From: an uncultured Bacteroidota bacterium
Lineage (GTDB): Bacteria; Bacteroidota; Rhodothermia; Rhodothermales; Salinibacteraceae
Assembly: GCA_913055845.1 (NCBI GenBank)
Contig: CAJXKO010000007.1
Location: forward strand, 1-64,000
Direction: 5' to 3'
DNA: 64,000 nt
Below the pieces are notes generated by a model, which saw only the letters and a list, made by a program, of their open reading frames with translations, searched no databases and was not told the DNA's origin. Both the position numbers and the translations under genes were made by a program. Positions 44,262-52,207 of the stretch are shown in pieces. How positions within the stretch are numbered: the stretch's first letter is position 1; every line of letters starts with the position of its first letter.

Positions 44262-44405
44262 GGGCCTGAGGCAAGGTCTGGGATAAAACGAGGATGTAGC
44301 TACGCTGAGTGCTCGACATTTGTTTTTTCTTCACGGCCGCGAGGAACCCACTTCTTACAGGGACGGGACATTCGATCCCCGCACGGCTACTCCTCACGCT
44401 CACGT

Positions 44406-45620
44406 TCATCCCCCCTCGTATGGAGACGCCAAATACTCCTCAGCGTCCTCGTGGGCTCCGGCCGCATCCTCCATCCGTAACACCTTTCGGTATCGGTTCA
44501 CCGCAAGCTCTCGCCGTCCCAGGGCATCGTAGGCCATGCCCTGATAGAGGTAGCCAAGCATGCGGTACTTCGTGTTCTCAATATCCCGACTGGTCAGTTG
44601 CTCCAACTCGGCCAGGTGCGTGAGGGCGTCCTGGTACTGGTCCTGATAGAGACGGTCCCGGGCCAGGTATAAACGGGCCACCTCCTCCATGTGGGTGTTG
44701 TACCCGGCCTGGTCTGCTTCACAACGCTCCACGACCGATTCAAAGATCTGCCGTGCTTCGTCCCAGCGTCCCCATCGGGCATGAATTCGTCCCTCAAAGG
44801 TATGAAAAAACGGATTGTCGGGGTGTTTTTTGCGGAGGCGCTCCACCCACTCTCGACTCCGATGAAAGTCGTCCTCGTACAAGTAATGCACTTTCGCCAG
44901 GAAGTACAGGGCCTCGGTCTGTACGTAGCGACCGTTCTGGGCCGTTTCGCGGAGGTACCGCAGTCCTCGCTGCTTGTCCCCGTCCGGCAGCATCCACAGG
45001 ATGGCTTTCGACAGCGAATACTCCTTCGGCAGAATCGCGACGTAGTAATCGTACATTCCCGACCCGAACACGTAGTCCCCTCGCTTTGGCGCCACCTCCT
45101 CCACTGTCTGCACGTAATTGATGGCCTTCTGGCCATTGCGAATCGTCTTCCACCAGCGCGACCGATTGGAATGGAGGCGCGCCAGGAACCCGTGGGCCGC
45201 CGCCTTGAACAGGGCCGCGTCGAAGTGATCCGGGTTCTCATCCAATAGCGCATTGCACCGATCGATGACGACGTTCATCTGCTCAGCGAACGCCTCGTCG
45301 TGCGACGTGTCCGTCAGATCGAGCATGATGGTCCACCAGAGGTTCAGCCCCTTCAGAAACGGACCGATGGGGTGGTCCGGGTACCGCTCGTCAATCGTGT
45401 CGAAGAGGGCCTTCGCCTCGTTGAATTGCATACCGTAGAGCCGGTCCAATCCTTTAGTGCCCGCAGACCGGACGAAGGGGTCGTTGAGGATGGACGACGT
45501 CCGGGCCTCAAGCCCCTGGCTGTCGGGACGCGGGGACGGATGGGTCTGCGCCTGGGCCACACGGCCGCCCCCAACGAGTAGCAGCAGTCCGGCGATAAGA
45601 AGGACGAAGGGAGGGCGCAT
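44406..45620 (-). CDS. Secreted TPR-repeat protein
   Basis: The 404-residue protein has a signal peptide (FVLLIAGLLLLVGGGRVAQAQ) and helical repeats of TPR type throughout: LYGMQFNEAKALFDTIDERYPDHP, RYVQTEALYFLAKVHYLYEDD, GRWDEARQIFESVVE and YLYQGMAYDALGRRELAVNRYRKVL. It is probably periplasmic; the partner is unknown. The ATG at 45620 matches the signal peptide. It lies 54 bp after ddl and 144 bp before the VWA gene. Confidence 0.78.
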   Translation of the reverse strand: MRPPFVLLIAGLLLLVGGGRVAQAQTHPSPRPDSQGLEARTSSILNDPFVRSAGTKGLDRLYGMQFNEAKALFDTIDERYPDHPIGPFLKGLNLWWTIMLDLTDTSHDEAFAEQMNVVIDRCNALLDENPDHFDAALFKAAAHGFLARLHSNRSRWWKTIRNGQKAINYVQTVEEVAPKRGDYVFGSGMYDYYVAILPKEYSLSKAILWMLPDGDKQRGLRYLRETAQNGRYVQTEALYFLAKVHYLYEDDFHRSREWVERLRKKHPDNPFFHTFEGRIHARWGRWDEARQIFESVVERCEADQAGYNTHMEEVARLYLARDRLYQDQYQDALTHLAELEQLTSRDIENTKYRMLGYLYQGMAYDALGRRELAVNRYRKVLRMEDAAGAHEDAEEYLASPYEGG

Positions 45621-45674
45621 GATCGGAGGTCGGCGTGGACGCGCTACAAACGAGGGCACTCGCGGCGGCTTCTT

Positions 45675-46946
45675 CTACGCACCGCCGTCGCCCGACTTCA
45701 CGCCGCGCAGGCTTTTTTCGGCGAGCAGGTTCACGTCGTAGGTCTGCACCCGTCCGTTGTGCTCGCGGTGGCGGCGGCGGGCGATGCGGACGAGTCGGTC
45801 CAGCAACTCGTCGAATGGGACGCCGGAGGGCTCCCAGAGGTAAAACGAGAACGAGCCGGGAATGGTGTTTATTTCATTGAAGTAGAGCTGCCCGGTCGCC
45901 TCGTCGATCATGAAATCGATGCGCACCACCCCCGCGCACTCGAAGTGATGGAAGATGCGGACGGCCATCTCCTGGATCTCCTCGGTGCGCTCATCGGGGA
46001 GATCGGCCGGCACGATGCGGTCCTGTGCGGCCATGCCTTCCGGGGCCGCCTCGGCGGACTTCGCCCCCCTGCCCTCTCCATCTTTGGCGGCGTCTCCGTC
46101 CTCCCGCATGTACTTGTCGTGGAAGGTAAGCACCTCGTCCTCGGCCGATGCGACCGGCTCCTCGAGCACACTGGGCGTGGCCTCGTGGCGGTCGCCCAGC
46201 ACCGAGCAGTTGATCTCGCGGAGCGCCTCCACGGCCTCCTCCACAACCACCTTGTCGTCGTACCGGAATGCGTCCTCAATGGCCACGTCGAGCGATGCGC
46301 GGTCCTCCGCCTGCGCGATCCCAATGGACGAGCCGCAGCGAGCCGGCTTCACGACGAGGGGGTAGTCGAGCGCAGCCTCGCACTCGTCGAGGGCCGCCTC
46401 CTCGCGGTATCCCCACTCGTCCTCCCGAAACGCCACGAAGTCGACGACCGGAATGCCCGCCGCCCGGCACACGCGCTTCGCCATCACCTTGTCCATTCCG
46501 AGGGCGGAGCCCAAAACCCCCGCACTGGTGTAGGGCACGTTAACGGTCTCGCAGAGCCCCTGGATACCGCCGTTTTCGCCCGGCCCGCCGTGCAGTCCCA
46601 GCAGCATCACATCGATGCGAGTGCGGAGCGGGGGGCGTTTGAAACGCTCCAGGGCGCCGGCCTCGCGGTCTTCGAGGAGATCGAGGTGCCCGTGCGGGGT
46701 GGGCGCGAGCGCCACCGGCGTGGCCGCCTCGCGCAGGGCGTCGAGGTCCTGGTACTGCTCCACCTCCAGCAGCGGTTCGCCGGTGTACCACGTCCCGTCT
46801 TTGGCGACGTAGATGGGCACAGGCGTATACCGGTCGCGGTCGAGCGCCGCGGCGGCCTGCAGCGCGGAGATGACCGACACCTCGTGCTCGGGGGCCACGC
46901 CGCCAAGGACCACCCCCACTTGTAGGGACTCGGAAGACACAAACAC
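45675..46946 (-). CDS. ddl: D-alanine-D-alanine ligase
   Basis: The 423-residue ATP-grasp enzyme makes D-Ala-D-Ala for peptidoglycan. It shows VGVVLGGVAPEHEVSVISA, LLGLHGGPGENGGIQGLCE, YTSAGVLGSALGMDKVMAKRV, PLVVKPARCGSSIGIAQA, the omega-loop FHDKY and FNEINTIPGSFSFYLWE. A charged insertion of about 25 residues follows the omega-loop KY, as in long-form Ddl. There is no in-frame ATG before the first motif, so a GTG start is used; 46946 is a guess between GTGs at 46994, 46946 and 46940. Confidence 0.94.
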   Translation of the reverse strand: MFVSSESLQVGVVLGGVAPEHEVSVISALQAAAALDRDRYTPVPIYVAKDGTWYTGEPLLEVEQYQDLDALREAATPVALAPTPHGHLDLLEDREAGALERFKRPPLRTRIDVMLLGLHGGPGENGGIQGLCETVNVPYTSAGVLGSALGMDKVMAKRVCRAAGIPVVDFVAFREDEWGYREEAALDECEAALDYPLVVKPARCGSSIGIAQAEDRASLDVAIEDAFRYDDKVVVEEAVEALREINCSVLGDRHEATPSVLEEPVASAEDEVLTFHDKYMREDGDAAKDGEGRGAKSAEAAPEGMAAQDRIVPADLPDERTEEIQEMAVRIFHHFECAGVVRIDFMIDEATGQLYFNEINTIPGSFSFYLWEPSGVPFDELLDRLVRIARRRHREHNGRVQTYDVNLLAEKSLRGVKSGDGGA

Positions 46947-47393
46947 GGCAGTGCTGGTGAGAAGAACGTGGCAGGCAATCCGGAGCGCTCCCACCTATGC
47001 AGCCCTCGCAGACGGGGCGCCCTCTGAAAAACGGAGACGCGACCCTACGTACCGGACAGCGTTCACTGATTATCAGGCGATGGCCCAAAAATCCTACATT
47101 CCGGATCTGTCATTCTGAACTTGATTCAGAACCGCCTCGAACTCGCCGATGGCTCATCCGAAGAGATTCCGGATCGGGGGTCGGGAGGACGAGCCAAGGG
47201 ACTTTTCGGGACGGAACTCAAAACGGTCCGGCAGCGAAGACGCGACCTCCAATGACCAAATTGCGAGGGTCGATACGAATTCCACGCACCGGTCGATCCT
47301 TACTCCCGTTCTCTCAAGTCTCAACCAAGCCCGATGCCCCGGGACCGCCTGCCGCCCGCCATCGTTGGTAGTCTCCTATGTGCCGCGGAGCTC
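46947..47393. other. Divergent intergenic region, ddl / metallophosphoesterase
   Basis: 447 bp between divergent genes, including a REP-like repeat at 47109-47131. The overlapping plus-strand ORFs here are low in domain character and are treated as shadows. No clear promoter was recognised. Confidence 0.5.
47109..47131 (-). repeat. REP-like repeat, copy 2
   Basis: Read on the minus strand it is TTCTGAATCAAGTTCAGAATGAC, differing by one base from the copy at 39823. Both lie in divergent intergenic regions. Confidence 0.65.
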
Positions 47394-48137
47394 ATGCCAC
47401 GGCGTTTTGCTTCTTCCTCGCCCCACCCACCAGTGCGACTGGCTGTTCTCTCGGACATTCACTCGAACCTGGAAGCGCTCGAACGCGCGTTTCGGGCCAT
47501 CGACGCGGCCGACGTGGACGCCGTCTACTGCCTCGGTGACGTGGTGGGCTACAACGCCGACCCGGCCGCCTGCGTGGACCTCGTGCGGGAACGATGCGAG
47601 GCCGTGGTGCTGGGCAACCACGACGCAGCCGTGGCCGGAACGGCAGATGTCTCGCGACTCCCCCCCGATGGGCAGGAGGCCGCCCGACACAACCGCGCGC
47701 AACTCTCCGACGCCCAGCGGGACTACCTCGCGGACCGGCCGCTTCTTCATACCGACGCGAACTGCACGTTTGTCCACGCCACCCCCGACGCCCCAACGGC
47801 CTGGACCCGCCTCACGGCGTACCCGGCCGCTCAGGATCAGTTTGCCCACTTCGACACGGATGTGTGCTTCGTGGGGCACACCCATTCCCCTGCCGTCATG
47901 GCCGACACACTCGGCGTCTTTCAGGTACAGACCGGGCACCGCTACCTCATCAACGTGGGCAGCGTGGGGCAGCCCCGCGACGGCACCCCCAAGCTGAGCT
48001 TCGGCCTCTTCGACACAGAGGACGTCGCGTACGAGAACGTGCGGCTCGACTACGACGTGGCCGCGGCAGCCCGTAAAATCCGCAACGACGCCCAGTTGCC
48101 CAACCGACTCGCCGATCGCCTGGAGAACGGGACGTAA
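47394..48137 (+). CDS. Metallophosphoesterase (YfcE/calcineurin-like)
   Basis: The 247-residue protein has the binuclear metal motifs RLAVLSDIHSNLEALERAF, VYCLGDVVGYNADP, VVLGNHDAAVAG and CFVGHTHSPAVM, plus INVGSVGQPRDG. These define the DeoC-independent YfcE-like phosphodiesterase group seen next to unrelated genes in many bacteria. The start MPRRFASSS at 47394 is preferred to the longer ORF. The exact substrate (cyclic nucleotide or phosphoprotein) is unknown. Convergent with the TIGR01777 gene. Confidence 0.88.
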   Translation: MPRRFASSSPHPPVRLAVLSDIHSNLEALERAFRAIDAADVDAVYCLGDVVGYNADPAACVDLVRERCEAVVLGNHDAAVAGTADVSRLPPDGQEAARHNRAQLSDAQRDYLADRPLLHTDANCTFVHATPDAPTAWTRLTAYPAAQDQFAHFDTDVCFVGHTHSPAVMADTLGVFQVQTGHRYLINVGSVGQPRDGTPKLSFGLFDTEDVAYENVRLDYDVAAAARKIRNDAQLPNRLADRLENGT

Positions 48138-48145
48138 CCCCCGTG

Positions 48146-49531
48146 TCACGTTGCGGGCATGCGACCCAGCACATGGCCCAGCCCCTCCGAGAGGAACGAA
48201 GAGTGGAAGTCGTACCCGGTCTCTCGAAGCTTCTGGGGCACGACGCGGGCGCTGGACAGGATCATCTCCTCGGCCATCTCGCCCCCGAGGGTGCGCACCA
48301 GCGCGGACGGGACGTTTAGGAACGCCGGTCGGTGCAGAATGTCGGCCAGGGTTTGCGTGTAGGTGTCCATCGTGACCGGCGACGGGGCCGTGAGGTTCAC
48401 CGGTCCCTCCAGGGTGTCGGTCCAAAGGGCGTGGTAGAAGCCGCCGATTACATCGTCGGGCGTAATCCAGGGAAAGTACTGATCGCGGGCCCCGACCCGT
48501 CCCCCAAGGCCAAGCCAGAAGGCTGGCAGCATGAGACGCAGCGCGCCTCCCGCAGGCGTGAGCACGACGCCTGTGCGCATCTGCGCGACGCGAATGCCGG
48601 CGGCGGCCGCCGGGTCGGTGGCCGCCTCCCACGCCTCACACACCTCACTCAGGAAGCCGGGGTCGCGCGGCGCGCTCTCTTCGGTGATGCGGTCGCGCCC
48701 GTGGTCGCCGTAGTAGCCCACGGCCGAAGAGGAGAGGAACACATCGGGCGGATTGTCGAGCCCCGCCAGCGCCTCGGCCAACAGGCGCGTGCCGTCGGCC
48801 CGGCTGGAGTAGATCCGCTGCTTCTTGGCGGGCGTCCAGGGCCCAAACACATTTTCGCCGGCCAGGTGAATCACTGCGTCGACCCCCTCCAGCTTCTCGG
48901 CCTCCACGTGCTGGGTGCGCGGATCCCAGAGGATCTCGCCGGCCTCCGTAGGCCCGGAGCGGGTGAGCCGCCGGACAGTGTGGCCGCCCGCCGTAAGGAA
49001 GGGGACAAGCTGCGAGCCGATCAGGCCGGACGCCCCACTCACGGCCACGGTCAGCGATTCTCCGTTGGGATTGTAGTGACGGTGCAGCGACAAGTCGCGG
49101 CGGGTCACGCGGTGGCGGTACGCAAACTGGCGGCGGAGCTCGTCCTCCAGCCAGGGCGCCGCCTGTCGGCCCAGCGCGCCGCCCGGGGGCTCGTACTCGA
49201 TTCGGTCGGTGAGCGTGGTGCCGGCGTGGTCGTTTGCCGCCGGTTCAAACCGGTGAGTATGGTTCCAGTACGGAAACGGCCCCTGCACCTGCCGATCACA
49301 AAACTGCCGCCCCGCCACCACGTCGTGGTGCTCGGCCACCCACCGGAGCGCCAGCGGACCCGGCCCAATGCGTAGCGTCGCCCGGTCCCCCTCGCCAATC
49401 CCCTCGAACCGTTCCAGCCGCACCGGGGCCCACGGCGGCACGAGCCGCTCGAAGGCCCCAGGCCGGGCGTGCCACGCAAAGAGGGCGTCGGGGGAGGCGT
49501 CCAGGGAACTTGAAGCCGTAAACGTGCGCAT
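48146..49531 (-). CDS. SRPBCC-TIGR01777 fusion, NAD-dependent epimerase-like protein
   Basis: The 461-residue protein fuses an N-terminal SRPBCC (START-like) ligand-binding domain (about 1-150, MRTFTASSSLDASPDALFAWHARPGAFERLVPPW) to a TIGR01777 extended SDR domain (VAVSGASGLIGSQLVPFL at about 160, VIHLAGENVFGPWTPAKKQRI, SSSAVGYYGDHG, FPWITPDDVIGGFYHAL). YfcH-type proteins of this group have no settled function. The ATG at 49531 follows the domain start; the longer ORF is spurious. Convergent, 8 bp from the metallophosphoesterase stop. Confidence 0.9.
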   Translation of the reverse strand: MRTFTASSSLDASPDALFAWHARPGAFERLVPPWAPVRLERFEGIGEGDRATLRIGPGPLALRWVAEHHDVVAGRQFCDRQVQGPFPYWNHTHRFEPAANDHAGTTLTDRIEYEPPGGALGRQAAPWLEDELRRQFAYRHRVTRRDLSLHRHYNPNGESLTVAVSGASGLIGSQLVPFLTAGGHTVRRLTRSGPTEAGEILWDPRTQHVEAEKLEGVDAVIHLAGENVFGPWTPAKKQRIYSSRADGTRLLAEALAGLDNPPDVFLSSSAVGYYGDHGRDRITEESAPRDPGFLSEVCEAWEAATDPAAAAGIRVAQMRTGVVLTPAGGALRLMLPAFWLGLGGRVGARDQYFPWITPDDVIGGFYHALWTDTLEGPVNLTAPSPVTMDTYTQTLADILHRPAFLNVPSALVRTLGGEMAEEMILSSARVVPQKLRETGYDFHSSFLSEGLGHVLGRMPAT

Positions 49532-49811
49532 GGCGACGGAGGCAGACACGTGAGCAGAAATGCATTGAGAAGGGATGTAATGGACTCGTCGGCGCCGATG
49601 GCAGTTTCGCTGCTCATCCCCCTCCAGCAGAACGCTTGAATGTGGGTAGAACTGAAACAGTGTCGTCCGACCTCGGTGAACATAGGGTAAACTGACAACC
49701 ATGCCCGCCCCTGTGCGCAGAAGGGCTGATCGCAGCCATTGAGGCCGTCCCGCGATACGCAGTCCCGTTCCTGTTTCCGTACTGTTTCCACACCTGTTAC
49801 CTGTCCGCATC

Positions 49812-51077
49812 ATGAAGCTCACGCCGCTCGATATCCGCAAGCGAGAGTTCGACCGCAGCCTTCGCGGGTACGACCCGCAGGAGGTCGAGGCCTTTCTCGA
49901 CATGGTCGCCGAGCAGTGGCAGGACTTGGAGGAGGAGCACCGCCGCCTTGAGAAAAAAGTAGAGGAACTGGAAGGCCAGATGGAGCACTACCGGAAGGTG
50001 GAAGAGGCCCTCCAGACGGCTCTCGATCAGACCCGCGAAAACGCGGAGCAGCAAATCGAGAACGCCCGCGAGAAGGCCCAGAACATCATAGACAAAGCCA
50101 AGGCGGATGCCCGCGCCATGGAACGGGAGGCTGAGAAGACGATCGCTGAGGCCGAAGCAACGGCCGACGATATCAAGCGGGAGGCGCGCAACGAGCGTGA
50201 GAAACTCAGGGCCGACGTGCAACGCCTCCGTACCCGGCGCACCGAAGTGGTTGCGCAACTCCGGGCGTTTCTCCAATCCGAGTTGGAGGTACTGGAAGAG
50301 CACGACGCGGCGGACGCCCCGACCTCCCCCGAGCCCGACGCGGCGCCGACTCCGGACGACCCGCCCGAGACCACACCGTCGGCCCCGGAGGACGCTCCCC
50401 CGTCCGGGCCGGGCGCCCCATCGGAGACGAAACCGGCTGGTCCCGACCTTTCCGCGGCCCACCCCGACGACACCAATATGGGGGCCTCGTCGGATCGCAA
50501 GGAGGCCGCGCCCGCCTCAGTCGGCACGAACGATCCGGAAGCATCTCCGCCCCCCACCACGACCGATTCCTCCCCGGAGGACATCTCCCCTGAGGAAACT
50601 CCCGGCGACGGGGAGGAAGGTGAGGCGAAGGATCCCAACCCGCTCGATGACCCGATTGGCGAAGCGCCCAGCAACGAGGCATCGCCCGATGCAATCGATC
50701 CGCTGGAGGAGATCGACGTGGCCGATTCGGAGGAGACAAGCGACCGGCCGCCCTCTGAGGTCTTTACCGACGACGTGGCGACCGCAACCGAGCCGCCGGC
50801 CCGTCCCTCCTCGTCCCGCAAACGCGGCAACTCGTACGACCCGTCGTCTTTCGCACCGGCCCCCGAGGAGGAGGCCGACGCCCCCTCCACGCCTGACGCT
50901 GAGAGCCCACCGTCCGAAGACGAGGCAACGGAAGCGTCCAATCCCTCTCCGGACGTAAACGCTGAACGGAACGCGAACGAGACCACAGACAAGCAAAAGC
51001 GAATGCGCACCGACGAACAGGCCACCTCGGAAGAGATCGAGAAGATCTGGAACATCCTCGACGACATGGATGAGTAA
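49812..51077 (+). CDS. DivIVA-domain protein with long acidic disordered tail
   Basis: The 421-residue protein has a DivIVA N-terminus (MKLTPLDIRKREFDRSLRGYDPQEVEAFLDMVAEQW), then a coiled coil to about residue 155 (EKKVEELEGQMEHYRKVEEALQ). A region of about 250 residues rich in Asp, Glu, Pro, Ser and Thr follows. The end is a short conserved-looking amphipathic helix (EEIEKIWNILDDMDE). DivIVA proteins sense membrane curvature and organise growth or division. The acidic tail is unusual in length and fits a halophile. Confidence 0.88.
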   Translation: MKLTPLDIRKREFDRSLRGYDPQEVEAFLDMVAEQWQDLEEEHRRLEKKVEELEGQMEHYRKVEEALQTALDQTRENAEQQIENAREKAQNIIDKAKADARAMEREAEKTIAEAEATADDIKREARNEREKLRADVQRLRTRRTEVVAQLRAFLQSELEVLEEHDAADAPTSPEPDAAPTPDDPPETTPSAPEDAPPSGPGAPSETKPAGPDLSAAHPDDTNMGASSDRKEAAPASVGTNDPEASPPPTTTDSSPEDISPEETPGDGEEGEAKDPNPLDDPIGEAPSNEASPDAIDPLEEIDVADSEETSDRPPSEVFTDDVATATEPPARPSSSRKRGNSYDPSSFAPAPEEEADAPSTPDAESPPSEDEATEASNPSPDVNAERNANETTDKQKRMRTDEQATSEEIEKIWNILDDMDE

Positions 51078-51290
51078 CCCCCCGCATTGGAGTATCTCGG
51101 TGGGCTCACAGTCTCCCCACCCCCTGAAGCCGTGACCGTCCCGCATTCGCGTCCGGAACGAGGTGACGGGGAACCTTCTGCCCCCCGTCCGTTCCCACTC
51201 CCCACCAACAGAGCAGGGCCGCGGAGCCGGTCCGTCATCGCTCTGTCCTTCATCCACGCCTTCGCACCCGTTTCTCGCCTCTACGCCCGT

Positions 51291-52142
51291 ATGTCGCCGT
51301 CCGCCGATCCGTCCGCCTTCACCGCCGGGGGCACGGCCGCCTACCGACAGCAGATTGACGAAGCCGCCGCGGCCCTCCCAGAGGTCTCGTCGCCCGCCGT
51401 CGGCATCCTGCACGACGCCTCCCCCCCTCCGCTTCTGGGAGACACAGCCGCTCACACGATCCCGTACGCCGACATTCCCCACGTCCCGGCGTCGGAGGGT
51501 ACGCTCACAGTGGGTACACTCGGGGGGACGTCGGTGGTGGAGCTGAGCTCCGCCCTGCACCTCTACGACGGCCACACGCCCCGCGAGGTGACTTTCCCGG
51601 TCCGCATGCTTGCGACGGCTGGGGTCGAGGCCCTGGTGCTGACCGGCCCGGCGGGGAGCGTGAACCCGCAGTTTGGGCGGGGCGACCTGATGCTGCTGAC
51701 CGACCACATCAATTTTCAGGGGCACAACCCGCTCGTCGGGCCGAACGTGGAGGAGTGGGGCCCCCGCTTTCCCGACATGACTGAGCCATACGACGCAGCC
51801 CTGCAACGGATGGCCGGCGACGTGGCGCGCGAGGAGGGCCTATCGCTACAGAAGGGCATCTACCTGGCTCTGCTCGGCCCAAACGAGGAGACGACGGCCG
51901 AGCACCGCATGGCCCGCCGCCTGGGCGCCGACGCTGTGGGCACAAGCATGACGCCCGAAGTCATTGCTGCCCGCCATATGGACCTGCAGGTCCTTGCCCT
52001 CAGCCTGATTACCGACCGGCACCTCTCCGGCGACGGTGCCACGCCTCCCACGGACGACACACTCCACACGGCACGCTCCCGCCTGCGCCGCCTCTTGATG
52101 GGCATCGTGACCCAGCAAGGCACGGCCGACACGGCTCCGTAG
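51291..52142 (+). CDS. Purine-nucleoside phosphorylase family I protein with altered specificity residues
   Basis: The 283-residue trimeric-type PNP fold shows VGTLGGTSVVELSSALHLYDGHTPREVTFPVRML, DLMLLTDHINFQGHNPLVGPN, ALLGPNEETTAEHRMARRLGADAVGTSMTPEVIAARH and LALSLITD. Normal family motifs are FETxAE, GMSTVPE and SLITN. Here FET is EET, GMS is GTS (Thr218) and the purine-recognising Asn is Asp242. The enzyme may therefore prefer 6-aminopurine nucleosides. The start MSPSADPSAF at 51291 is chosen by domain position. It is 65 bp upstream of thrA. Confidence 0.85.
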   Translation: MSPSADPSAFTAGGTAAYRQQIDEAAAALPEVSSPAVGILHDASPPPLLGDTAAHTIPYADIPHVPASEGTLTVGTLGGTSVVELSSALHLYDGHTPREVTFPVRMLATAGVEALVLTGPAGSVNPQFGRGDLMLLTDHINFQGHNPLVGPNVEEWGPRFPDMTEPYDAALQRMAGDVAREEGLSLQKGIYLALLGPNEETTAEHRMARRLGADAVGTSMTPEVIAARHMDLQVLALSLITDRHLSGDGATPPTDDTLHTARSRLRRLLMGIVTQQGTADTAP

Positions 52143-52207
52143 CCAGTGCCCCCCCCACATCGTGTCCCCTCAGCCCCGGGTTTCGCCCCGCATCCCCCCT
52201 GTCCCGC

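Noticed and set aside
45675-46946. A charged insertion of about 25 residues after the Ddl omega-loop KY motif looked unusual.
   Set aside because: Long-form Ddl proteins carry a similar charged loop ending in GMA before the R-x-(I/V)PA motif, and GMAAQDRIVPA is present here, so it is probably a normal subfamily feature.
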